Both the position numbers and the translations under genes were made by a program. The notes beneath the pieces are model-generated. The model was not told where the DNA came from. It did no database searches and saw nothing but the letters and a program-made list of their open reading frames with translations. From NCBI RefSeq assembly GCF_000682755.1, contig NZ_AWFF01000027.1, forward strand, positions 1 through 64,000: DNA of 64,000 nucleotides, read 5' to 3'. The stretch comes from Hyphomonas beringensis. Lineage in GTDB: Bacteria; Pseudomonadota; Alphaproteobacteria; Caulobacterales; Hyphomonadaceae. Of this stretch, positions 1-7,141 are shown one piece after another (position 1 is the stretch's first letter; each line of letters opens with the position of its first letter).

Positions 1-5
1 GGAAA

Positions 6-30
6 GAAATCGATCCAGTGAATCGATTTC
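6..30. repeat. Perfect inverted repeat at the window edge
   Basis: Nine-base arms GAAATCGAT (6-14) and ATCGATTTC (22-30) flank a 7-base spacer. It is followed by a GC-rich stretch (about 57-105) that can also fold, with CCCCTGAAAGGGG as its clearest hairpin. The stretch to 201 holds no convincing gene. No T-run follows, so this is not an obvious terminator. It may be the edge of an intergenic repeat or an operator for a gene outside the window. Confidence 0.45.
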
Positions 31-201
31 CCGAGGCAGGCTTGGGGCGCAAGCGTAGGGCAGGCGTCCCTCCCCCTGAAAGGGGCAGGACAGGTGGGGG
101 CCATACCACAATTGCTAATATAAGGCGCGAACCTCAGAGCAAAGGAAATACAATGACAAAGACAACTGGCACCCCGCCCGGAAAACCGGTAAGGCCCGTG
201 C

Positions 202-1395
202 ATGCAACCATCGCAGACATACGATACCATCGTCGTTGGAGCGGGGGCGGCGGGGCTGGCTCACGCAGCCATGTCCGGCCGCAATGGCCGGCGCGTTCTG
301 GTGCTGGACCACGCAAAACGCCCGGCTGAGAAAGTTCGCATTTCTGGCGGCGGGCGGTGCAATTTCACCAATCTGGAAACGCGCGCCGACCGCTTCCTCA
401 GCCAGAACCCCCATTTCGCCAAATCCGCCCTGGCGCGCTATACGCCCTGGGACTTTATTTCCCTGATGGCCGCTCACGGCCTCACCTATACCGAAAAGCA
501 CAAGGGCCAGCTCTTCTGTGATCAGAAGTCTGGCGCCATTATCCATATGCTGCTGGATGAAGCCGCGAGCGTCCATGCCGAAATTCGCCTGTCTACGGAG
601 GTTTCCGCTGTCCACCATCGCGGCGGCCACTATGAGGTGGAGACATCCGGCGGCCCTGTTCAGGCGACGCGTCTTGTTATGGCAACCGGCGGCCTGTCCA
701 TTCCCAAAATGGGCGCGAGCGGCCTTGCCTATGACATCGCCCGCCAATTCGGACATGATATTGTTGAGACCCGCGCCGGCCTTGTGCCCTTCACCTTTTC
801 TGGAGAGCTGGGCGAGAAATTCGCGGCGATCTCTGGCGTTGCCACGCCTGTGCGCGCCAGTGTTTCCGGGGCCAGCTTTGACGAAGACCTGCTGTTCACC
901 CATCGCGGCCTCTCCGGCCCGGCAGCGCTGCAAACCTCATCCTATTGGCAACCGGGGCAGGCCCTCACCCTCAGCCTGCTGACGGAGTCTGACCTTACCG
1001 AAACCCTGCGCACCGCGAAACAGACCCGGCCGAAACAGACCCTCGCCAAGGCGCTGGAAGACCTCTTCCCTGCCCGCCTCGCCGCCCTGGTGGCCGGTCT
1101 CGTCCCGGTCAGCGCGGACATGCGCCTCGCGGACCTCTCCCATGCCGCGATTGACGATCTCGCCGCCTTCACCCGCGCCTGGACCCTCACGCCCATGGGC
1201 ACAGAAGGCTATCGCACAGCAGAGGTCACCGTGGGCGGCATCTCAACAGATGGGCTGGACCAACGCACGATGGAGAGCCGCCATGTGCGCGGCCTCTATT
1301 TCATCGGCGAATGCGTGGACGTCACCGGCTGGCTGGGCGGCTATAATTTCCAATGGGCCTGGGCCAGTGCCCACGCCGCCGCGCAGGCGGAATAA
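202..1395 (+). CDS. NAD(P)/FAD-dependent oxidoreductase, HI0933/YhiN family
   Basis: A 397-residue flavoprotein. Residues 9-23 form the N-terminal dinucleotide-binding motif (TIVVGAGAAGLAHA), followed by the family hallmark ISGGGRCNFTN near residue 48. A second nucleotide-binding stretch (LVMATGGLSIPKMGASG) lies near residue 158. The C-terminus carries GLYFIGECVDVTGWLGGYNFQWAWASA, the FAD-contacting end typical of this family. The family is broadly annotated as BaiN/RdsA-like or PP_4765-like flavoproteins, and the physiological substrate is generally unknown. The ATG at 202 is the first in-frame start before the FAD motif. It converges on the ATP-grasp gene with no intervening base: stop codons end at 1395 and begin at 1396. 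The family is secure, the reaction unknown. Confidence 0.85.
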   Translation: MQPSQTYDTIVVGAGAAGLAHAAMSGRNGRRVLVLDHAKRPAEKVRISGGGRCNFTNLETRADRFLSQNPHFAKSALARYTPWDFISLMAAHGLTYTEKHKGQLFCDQKSGAIIHMLLDEAASVHAEIRLSTEVSAVHHRGGHYEVETSGGPVQATRLVMATGGLSIPKMGASGLAYDIARQFGHDIVETRAGLVPFTFSGELGEKFAAISGVATPVRASVSGASFDEDLLFTHRGLSGPAALQTSSYWQPGQALTLSLLTESDLTETLRTAKQTRPKQTLAKALEDLFPARLAALVAGLVPVSADMRLADLSHAAIDDLAAFTRAWTLTPMGTEGYRTAEVTVGGISTDGLDQRTMESRHVRGLYFIGECVDVTGWLGGYNFQWAWASAHAAAQAE

Positions 1396-2355
1396 TCAGG
1401 GCACCCACCGCGCGCGCAGAACCAGCCAGTCCCGCTTGCGCTGACTGACTAGGTCTGGATGGTCCAGCGCAATCGGCGCACCTTTGGTCGTATCGATCTG
1501 CTGCATGGCCTCCGCCAGACGCTGATGGAACAACGCGTCGGCCTCCACGCGGATTGGGAAAGGATGCTCCAGAATGCGGGAATTGTTCGGATTGGTATTG
1601 ATCTCGTAGACTTCTATCCGGCCATTCACCATGGCAAAGTCAGCCCGGCCAAACTCGACATTGGCGGCGCGGAAATACGCCTCCATAGCGGCGCCATGGC
1701 GGTTTTCCTTCACGGCGCTCAATTCGTCCTTGTACAGCTCTTCTGTCGCAACGCCTTCATGCCCGAATTTCGCATGCCAGGTCGCATCATGAACGGACAT
1801 GGAGGTGACCACCTTACCGCCCACACAATAGGCCGCCAGCTTTCGGAACAGATTCTCTGCCACCGGCTCAGCGCAATATTCGACAAACATCAGATCAGAC
1901 AGGCAATAGCCCTGATCGGTCAGATCCTGCAGCGCAGCCGCCGCCTCCTCCGCTGTGTTCAGCAGCTCCGTCAGCGTGCCCCGGTGCGCAGCGCGCGTAC
2001 GCAGGAACACGGGAAATCTGTCCGGCAGCCCATCGCTCGCGGCGTCCCACACCTGAAAACTGTTCAGGCCTTCCGCCTTGAGGTGTTTCAGCATCGCCAT
2101 CCGCGTCAGACAGGTAGCCGGATCATTCAGCACATTTGCGCCCCCGGCCTGCAAATTGCGGAAAGCCTTCGCAGCCAGTTCCAATTGCCAGAAATCCAGA
2201 CGGTCGAAGTCCGTAAAAATATAGGTCGCCTTCGGCAATTGCTTCGTGCGCAGCAACCGGTTGTAAGAGATCAGCTCAATGTCCGGCATGCCCGGAACAT
2301 CTATCAAATCCCGTACGGCGTATTTGTGCGCCCCGGAGGTTACAAAACAGATCAT
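1396..2355 (-). CDS. ATP-grasp domain protein, last gene of the peptide cassette
   Basis: A 319-residue protein that I read as a stand-alone ATP-grasp enzyme. The C-terminal half has the typical layout: FVEYCAEP, then FGRADFAMVNGRIEVYEINTNPNN, where the acidic residue and the E-x-N group would hold Mg-ATP. The N-terminus (MICFVTSGAHKYAVRDLI) resembles a pre-grasp Rossmann-like segment. ATP-grasp enzymes activate a carboxylate as an acyl-phosphate and join it to an amine, hydroxyl or thiol. Within RiPP pathways they form macrolactones or macrolactams (graspetides) or add residues. The gene starts 20 bases after the flippase stop with a strong ribosome site (GGGAAAGAG), so it is probably co-transcribed. 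Neither substrate nor exact family is recognised. A role in surface polysaccharide is the main alternative. Confidence 0.7.
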   Translation of the reverse strand: MICFVTSGAHKYAVRDLIDVPGMPDIELISYNRLLRTKQLPKATYIFTDFDRLDFWQLELAAKAFRNLQAGGANVLNDPATCLTRMAMLKHLKAEGLNSFQVWDAASDGLPDRFPVFLRTRAAHRGTLTELLNTAEEAAAALQDLTDQGYCLSDLMFVEYCAEPVAENLFRKLAAYCVGGKVVTSMSVHDATWHAKFGHEGVATEELYKDELSAVKENRHGAAMEAYFRAANVEFGRADFAMVNGRIEVYEINTNPNNSRILEHPFPIRVEADALFHQRLAEAMQQIDTTKGAPIALDHPDLVSQRKRDWLVLRARWVP

Positions 2356-2375
2356 ACGTCTCTTTCCCGCTTCCC

Positions 2376-3854
2376 TCAGGCCGGTTCCGGCAGGATGTCA
2401 TCATGGCTGCGGAACCATTTCAGGGCGCTCTTGATCTCGTCGATCTGACGTCCGGCTGCCAGCCACATCAGCCCCGCATAAATCGCGACGCCTGCCGTGA
2501 CCATAACCGCGATGATCGCGGCCGCAGGCCAGTCAGCCGGCAGGACAATCGGCAACAGCATCACGCTTGCGAACATAACAAGCGAGCAGAGAAGGGATCT
2601 CCAGCCGACCAGAAACTGGTGCCGCGCCGGATAGCCTGCTGCCCGCTCTACCAGCGTGGCAGACAGAGGCCAGGTCAGGAAGGTCCGCAAGGCAATCATG
2701 GCTGCAATTCCCGCCACTCCATAAGGCATCAACACCGGCGCCAGCGCCGCCAGCAGCAGAGTGCCTACAGACAGGATAAGAATCGGTGAGCGGGTGTCGC
2801 CCACACCACGCAGAATGGAAATGTTGAACGTGCCCGTCGCATCCCGGATCCCCAGCACCAGCAGGATCTGCAAAGGCAGGACAGCACCCTGCCATTCCTC
2901 ACCGAACATCAGGGGCACCAGGAAAGGGACAATCGCCGCAAGGCCCAGCGTTGAAGGATAGAGCAAAGTTGTCGTCAGCGTGAACACCCGGTCCAGCAGG
3001 TCACGCAGCATCCTGCGATCTGACTGCAGGCGCGCAATCACATTCATGGCGATTTCATTGAACGGTCCCATCAGCATGCCCGTCAGCATGCCGCTGATTG
3101 TATGCGCGATAGACAAGAGGCCCACGGCCCGCTCACCCCCAATGATACTCAGCAGAAAACGCGGAATGGCATTGTCTACATAGCCAATCAGGTAAGTGAG
3201 GATCGTATCGGTATTGAACGCAAACAGGTCCAGAAAGGCTTGCCGGCTGATGCGGAACCCGGGGCGCCAGCCCGACAACCAGAAAGACCCAACCGTCATG
3301 ATCATGGTACTGATCGCCATATTGGCGACAAGAGCCCACACACCAAACCCCGCCCAGGCCAGAAAAAGCGCAACCAGCGTAGCGATCATGCCGGCCCCTG
3401 CCCCGAGCATAACAACTTTATGCTGGTGCAGGTTTCGCTCCAGAAGAGCGCCGGGAACAGCGCTGATACTGCCGATAACCATAACCAGGCTGAGGGCAGG
3501 AAGAATCTCGCCCACTTGCTCTGAACTGACCAGAACCGACAGCGGCCCTGCAAAAACAACGATAGGAATGGCGAACAGCACCGTCAGACCGCTATTCAGC
3601 CAGAAGGTCGTATCCAGATGGTCCGGCGACACCTCTTCACGTTGCTGAATGGATTCCGTCAGCGGCGCGCCGACAAAAATACCAACCACACCAAAAATCA
3701 AGGCGGCCAGCGCCATCACCCCATAAGGGTCTGGGCCAAGGAACCGCGCCATCAGGGTAAAGCTGACCAGTCCGAACAGCGCAGAGCCCCAAGTATCCGC
3801 AAACATCCAGATGGCGCTGCGGACGGCGCGCTTTATGACCGATGGCGATGTCAT
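2376..3854 (-). CDS. Wzx/MATE-type polysaccharide or lipid flippase
   Basis: A 492-residue, very hydrophobic protein with about 12-14 predicted membrane segments. Its layout is that of oligosaccharide flippases: an N-terminal IWMFADTWGSALFGLVSFTLMARFLGPDPYG segment, an ERNLHQHK loop, a central LLSIAHTISGMLTGMLMGPFNEIAMNVIARLQ stretch, and a cytoplasmic tail after the last helices. Family members move lipid-linked sugars or small molecules across the inner membrane. Its ATG (3852-3854) lies one base after the stop of the HExxH gene, so the two are almost certainly translated together. No glycosyltransferase is present nearby. I infer export or membrane translocation of the modified peptide, or of a lipid-linked form of it. 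Flippase family confident, substrate unknown. Confidence 0.82.
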   Translation of the reverse strand: MTSPSVIKRAVRSAIWMFADTWGSALFGLVSFTLMARFLGPDPYGVMALAALIFGVVGIFVGAPLTESIQQREEVSPDHLDTTFWLNSGLTVLFAIPIVVFAGPLSVLVSSEQVGEILPALSLVMVIGSISAVPGALLERNLHQHKVVMLGAGAGMIATLVALFLAWAGFGVWALVANMAISTMIMTVGSFWLSGWRPGFRISRQAFLDLFAFNTDTILTYLIGYVDNAIPRFLLSIIGGERAVGLLSIAHTISGMLTGMLMGPFNEIAMNVIARLQSDRRMLRDLLDRVFTLTTTLLYPSTLGLAAIVPFLVPLMFGEEWQGAVLPLQILLVLGIRDATGTFNISILRGVGDTRSPILILSVGTLLLAALAPVLMPYGVAGIAAMIALRTFLTWPLSATLVERAAGYPARHQFLVGWRSLLCSLVMFASVMLLPIVLPADWPAAAIIAVMVTAGVAIYAGLMWLAAGRQIDEIKSALKWFRSHDDILPEPA

Positions 3855-3855
3855 A

Positions 3856-4854
3856 TCATGCAGACTGGAGGGTGGCAGCCTGCCCCGACATGAAGCCTGT
3901 CATGGCGGCCAGCACGTTCTGCCCCGTCCGGGTCAACCGGCCTTCACGGCGCACAATATCGGCGGATTCACGCTGAATGGCTTCCGTCTCACGCAAGGTA
4001 GACTCAAGCCTGCGGCGCTCCAGCCAGGAGAAATCTTTGCTCTCCTGCATGCGGCCCAAGACCCAGACCATCCGGGCAGATACGAAAGACGCATGAAAGA
4101 TCCCTTCCAGCGGGCGCTCTGTACCTCGGATAGGTGACCAGTAGCGCTCGGAGTCAGGGTTCTCGACCAGCATCTCCTCCTGGCAGGCTCCGAACAGGGC
4201 GGCATGGCCTTCTTCATGCGCCAGCGTGACAATCAGGTCTGCGAATGAGGCACGGCGCTCCGCGTTAAGCGCAACAGCGCCCCATAAACGGAAACACGTG
4301 CCGCCTTCAAAAGTAGCCTGCCCTTTGGCCGGGCCAACAAGAACAAGATCTCGCAGCAGCGTATTCATCTCACCGGAGAGTTCCGGCACGTTTGCATCAA
4401 TCCAGTTGATGGCTTCGCGCAGTTTCACAATGAAACGCTCTGCCTTGCGCGGGTCCGGCGCGGTCACACCGGCAACACCGGTTTCGGGCGCGCCCATGAA
4501 TTTCTGAATAATCGCCATCTCGCGCTCGGAATAGTCCGGCCCGAGGATGCGGAGTTTCACACCCTGAGGGGCAGCGGCCTGCTGGAAAATATCTGCAAGC
4601 AGGGAAAGACCTGTGTGGGTGTCATCGGCCTGAAGGGCTTCGACGGCTTCATAATATGTCCCAAAAACGGAGGGCGGCAGATTACTGCCAATCGGCAATC
4701 TGCTGCGCCAGGCCTGATAGGCGTTCTGCAATCCGGCGTCTGCACCAGAGAGAACTTCCACCAGGTAATTAAGGCTTTTGAACAATCGGTCATGCATGGC
4801 CAGATTGGTTTGTGCTGCGGCTTCAGCACTGGGGAGAAACTGGAAGGGTTGCAT
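3856..4854 (-). CDS. HExxH peptide-modification enzyme (aKG-HExxH type)
   Basis: A 332-residue protein. The motif LAHEEGH (His213, Glu214, His217) is a canonical HExxH metal site. About 35 residues later comes RPLEGIFHASFVSARM (His254 in the second element). The two together are the signature of the HExxH putative peptide-modification family (TIGR04267). Members of that family are now regarded as Fe/2-oxoglutarate-dependent peptide beta-hydroxylases of RiPP pathways rather than proteases. The ATG at 4854 is preferred, with TGAGG about 9 bases upstream. The longer reading from 4929 would begin inside an intrinsic terminator hairpin. The gene lies directly downstream of the small peptide gene and is coupled to the flippase. 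Family assignment rests on the two motifs; the hydroxylation target is inferred. Confidence 0.8.
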   Translation of the reverse strand: MQPFQFLPSAEAAAQTNLAMHDRLFKSLNYLVEVLSGADAGLQNAYQAWRSRLPIGSNLPPSVFGTYYEAVEALQADDTHTGLSLLADIFQQAAAPQGVKLRILGPDYSEREMAIIQKFMGAPETGVAGVTAPDPRKAERFIVKLREAINWIDANVPELSGEMNTLLRDLVLVGPAKGQATFEGGTCFRLWGAVALNAERRASFADLIVTLAHEEGHAALFGACQEEMLVENPDSERYWSPIRGTERPLEGIFHASFVSARMVWVLGRMQESKDFSWLERRRLESTLRETEAIQRESADIVRREGRLTRTGQNVLAAMTGFMSGQAATLQSA

Positions 4855-4893
4855 ATCCGGCCTCACAGGAAACTTTGTGTATTGAGTCTTTTG

Positions 4894-4928
4894 AAAAAAG
4901 CATGCCCCGCCCGTTTCCAGGCGGGGCA
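4894..4928 (-). terminator. Intrinsic terminator between peptide gene and HExxH gene
   Basis: On the minus strand a 9-bp perfect GC-rich stem (TGCCCCGCC / GGCGGGGCA, 4920-4928 and 4903-4911) with an 8-base loop is followed by a run of six T (4899-4894). It lies 20 bases after the peptide stop codon and about 40 bases before the HExxH start. Partial termination here would give excess peptide mRNA over enzyme mRNA, a common arrangement for precursor genes. Confidence 0.85.
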
Positions 4929-4947
4929 CAAGATTAGTCGCTGCGTA

Positions 4948-5079
4948 TTACCACCAGCCCCAGAAGGACCAGCCGCCGCGGCGCTTCTTACGACCGCCAC
5001 CTTTGCAACCAACCATCGTGTCGTTTTTCTCGTCACGACGATTGCTGTACCCAAGCAGCATTTCTTTGTTGAGTTTCAT
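4948..5079 (-). CDS. Small Trp-rich precursor-like peptide (43 aa)
   Basis: The peptide starts MKLNKEMLLGYSNRRDEKND, continues with TMVGCKGGG and RKKRR, and ends GGWSFWGWW. It has one Cys (25), a basic patch (30-34), a Gly-Gly at 35-36 and four Trp in the last seven residues (37, 40, 42, 43). ATG at 5079 has GGAG (5087-5090) 7 bases upstream. Two further in-frame ATGs at 5106 and 5118 would give 52 or 56 residues but lack a good ribosome site. A strong intrinsic terminator follows the gene, then the HExxH enzyme. A charged leader, a Gly-Gly junction and a short aromatic C-terminus next to a RiPP maturase are what a RiPP precursor looks like. I do not recognise the sequence family. Core boundary and modification are inference. 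Confidence 0.72.
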   Translation of the reverse strand: MKLNKEMLLGYSNRRDEKNDTMVGCKGGGRKKRRGGWSFWGWW

Positions 5080-5304
5080 TTGAGTACTCCATTGTCCCAC
5101 CACCATGGTGGTACTCATTTACTTGCATATTCTGTGCAAGTTGAAAGCCTCCAAGTAAAAATATTTATGAATTTATGTGTGTCAGAAGGATACAGCAGAC
5201 GAATGCAAGTTATTCGCAAGATTCAACCTCACCGGACAGATGAGCCTTGCATCGAAAACTCGCCCCTGAGTAGTAAATCGGAATGTCTGAAACGATGTCC
5301 GCCG
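5080..5304 (-). promoter_or_regulatory. Control region of the peptide cassette with ACTTGCA repeats
   Basis: This 225-base region between truB and the peptide gene is more AT-rich than its surroundings. It contains an inverted repeat ACTTGCA-N7-TGCAAGT (5121-5141), a further TGCAAGT at 5204-5210, and a 14-bp perfect palindrome ACCACCATGGTGGT (5099-5112). GAGTAC (5082-5087) and GTACTC (5111-5116) could pair in the mRNA and partly cover the ribosome site. An AT-rich island at 5150-5185 probably carries the promoter, but I cannot fix the -35 and -10 boxes. The regulator is unknown and none is encoded in the cassette. Confidence 0.5.
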
Positions 5305-6249
5305 TCAGTGTGTGAAAACGCGGCTCGGCTCAAATCGTCCGGCACGCACATCGCCCAGGGCGACAGCTTGGCCAGAGCAAATGGCAATCGCCGCCCGGTC
5401 ATACTCTTCGGCACCCGCCGCCGCTTCGCGCCACTGCTCCACAATGTGAGGCAACAGAACGATCGCGCGGCCCTGCCGAATATCCCGTGCTTCCTCGCGG
5501 GAGATGTCGATCTGGGGAATGTCTTCCAGAATGGCATGCACCGGCTGCAACAGGGAGAGCAGCTCTTCCTTGTCATCCGTCTCTTCGATGCGCGACAACG
5601 CCACAGCCTGCGGCGCGCCGAACACCCCGACGCGCGTGCGGCGTAGCTGGCTGATATGGCCTTCGCAGCCAAGGTCGAATGCCAGGTCGCGAGCCATGGC
5701 CCGCACATAGAATCCCTTGCCGGAGGTGACATGGATCACCGTATGGTCGGCATCCGGCATCCCGATCACGGCGGCTTCATAGACCTGCACCTCGCGGGAG
5801 GTGAGTTCGAACTCCTCCCCGTCGCGGGCAAGATCATAGGCGCGCTGGCCGTCCACCTTGATGGCAGAGAATTTCGGCGGCACCTGCTCAATGGTGCCGA
5901 GATAGTCTTTGAGAAGGTCTTCCACCTGCTCCCGTGTCGGGCGGGCGTCTGACGTCGCGGTCACCTCGCCTTCTGCATCCTGGCTCGCGGTCGAGACGCC
6001 CCAGCAGATGGTGAAGACATATTCCTTTTCAGCGTCCATCGCCCACTGGACCGTCTTCGTGGCTTCCCCGAAAGCAATCGGCAGGATGCCATCCGCCAAT
6101 GGGTCCAGCGTACCGCCATGGCCGACTTTCTGCGCATTGAATTTTCGCTTGAGAATAGCGACGGCCTGGGTTGAGGTCATGTCCACGGGTTTGAACAGGT
6201 TCAGCCACCCGCTGATCGGGTCACCTTTGCGTTTTCTCTGGCGGGCCAA
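5305..6249 (-). CDS. truB: tRNA pseudouridine(55) synthase TruB
   Basis: A 314-residue enzyme that isomerises U55 to pseudouridine in the T-loop of tRNAs. The N-terminus has GWLNLFKPVDMTSTQAV and the catalytic motif GHGGTLDPLADGILPIAFGEATK near residue 43, whose Asp is the nucleophile. KGFYVRAMARDLA and the LRRTRVGVF segment follow, as expected. The C-terminal part corresponds to the usual extended PUA-like end. It closes the rimP-nusA-infB-rbfA-truB string. In many alphaproteobacteria rpsO and pnp follow truB; here the peptide cassette follows instead. Length and motifs fit the family well. Confidence 0.96.
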   Translation of the reverse strand: MARQRKRKGDPISGWLNLFKPVDMTSTQAVAILKRKFNAQKVGHGGTLDPLADGILPIAFGEATKTVQWAMDAEKEYVFTICWGVSTASQDAEGEVTATSDARPTREQVEDLLKDYLGTIEQVPPKFSAIKVDGQRAYDLARDGEEFELTSREVQVYEAAVIGMPDADHTVIHVTSGKGFYVRAMARDLAFDLGCEGHISQLRRTRVGVFGAPQAVALSRIEETDDKEELLSLLQPVHAILEDIPQIDISREEARDIRQGRAIVLLPHIVEQWREAAAGAEEYDRAAIAICSGQAVALGDVRAGRFEPSRVFTH

Positions 6250-6378
6250 TGTAGACTCTCTTTATTTGCGCGGCCCGGCGGTTCGAACGCGGGCGGCGGC
6301 GGTCAGTTGGAATAGAACGAAGGCGCGGCCTTACGAAGCGCGCCTGTCTGCGTCAAGCCATCAACGGCAAGCTGGACA

Positions 6379-7053
6379 TCATGAAGCAGTCTTGATGACC
6401 TCAGCATCTGACTCGCGCTCGAAAAGCACATCCCGGTCTTCCGCTTCGGCCTCTTGCCCGCGCTCAGGCACCGCCTCTGTCGTCCGCACCCGCTCAGCCG
6501 CTTTGGCAGGCCGCTCGGCCTGTGTTGGCAGGCGCAGATTGACGAGGTCCAGGTCCAGATCGAAATCCCCGCGCATGTCGCGGTCGCCTGTGTCCATCTT
6601 GTGTCGCACCACGTCGCGGATACGCAGCAGAACATCGCGATTATTGTCGACCAGCGGGATCTGCCGGCCGTCCGCAGCGCCGATCACCAGCCGGAAATAG
6701 GATTGCTGCTTCTTCAGACGCATGGAGATCTGAATGGCGCGAATGCCCAGGAACAGCGCCAGCAGCATCAGCCCGCTGCCCACAGCCAGCGCGACCACGC
6801 CCGAAGGGCGCTGAGGCGTCAGGCCCCACCAGGCCAGCGCCATCATGCCGAAGAACAGGCAGACGACGAACAGCGTGGCATAGAGGCTTTTTGTGCGGCG
6901 ATTGGCAGGCGTGTCCCATGGATGGAACTCCACGGACTCAACCGACATGGTCGCAATGCCCTGAATGGCGATTGTATCATCGCCCATCTGCAGGGACGCA
7001 GCCGAAATCTCGCCGCGCCGCGCGCCTTCCATATCAAGAGTCTGACGGTCCAT
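6379..7053 (-). CDS. DUF6232-like two-helix membrane protein
   Basis: A 224-residue protein of unknown function. Residues 1-45 look like a short strand-rich segment ending ATMSVESVEF. Two hydrophobic helices follow (LYATLFVVCLFFGMMALAWW and VVALAVGSGLMLLALFLGI). Then comes RLVIGAADGRQIPLVDNNRDVLLRIRDVV, a pattern I associate with DUF6232 or bacterial PH-like membrane proteins. The charged C-terminal tail is Glu/Arg-rich. It lies between rbfA and truB. The 129 bases after it (6250-6378) contain no supported gene. The domain name is tentative; the membrane topology is clear. Confidence 0.6.
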   Translation of the reverse strand: MDRQTLDMEGARRGEISAASLQMGDDTIAIQGIATMSVESVEFHPWDTPANRRTKSLYATLFVVCLFFGMMALAWWGLTPQRPSGVVALAVGSGLMLLALFLGIRAIQISMRLKKQQSYFRLVIGAADGRQIPLVDNNRDVLLRIRDVVRHKMDTGDRDMRGDFDLDLDLVNLRLPTQAERPAKAAERVRTTEAVPERGQEAEAEDRDVLFERESDAEVIKTAS

Positions 7054-7141
7054 TCCGGGAGCCCCTGTTTAATTCATTACAGGGTCGCAACGTTATTCGG
7101 GGCTGTCAAATTACAAGCCATCCAGACAGGAGAGGCCGATG

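Noticed and set aside
18-329. 103-residue frame at the window start
   Set aside because: Overlaps the FAD oxidoreductase in another frame and has low-complexity Gly/Arg composition without a ribosome site.
115-933. 272-residue minus-strand frame opposite the FAD oxidoreductase
   Set aside because: No domain and contrary to the clear dinucleotide-binding motif on the plus strand.
3856-4854. Reading the HExxH protein as a zinc protease
   Set aside because: The HExxH motif alone would permit it, but the downstream RPLEGIFHASF element and absence of signal peptide or protease domains match the peptide-modification family instead.
4863-5054. 63-residue minus-strand frame overlapping the peptide gene
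   Set aside because: Different frame, no ribosome site, runs through the terminator hairpin and stops inside it; the 43-residue frame has GGAG and a downstream terminator.
4615-5646. 343-residue plus-strand frame across the HExxH gene, peptide gene and truB
   Set aside because: It runs through three well-supported minus-strand genes and a terminator, has no ribosome site and no family motifs.
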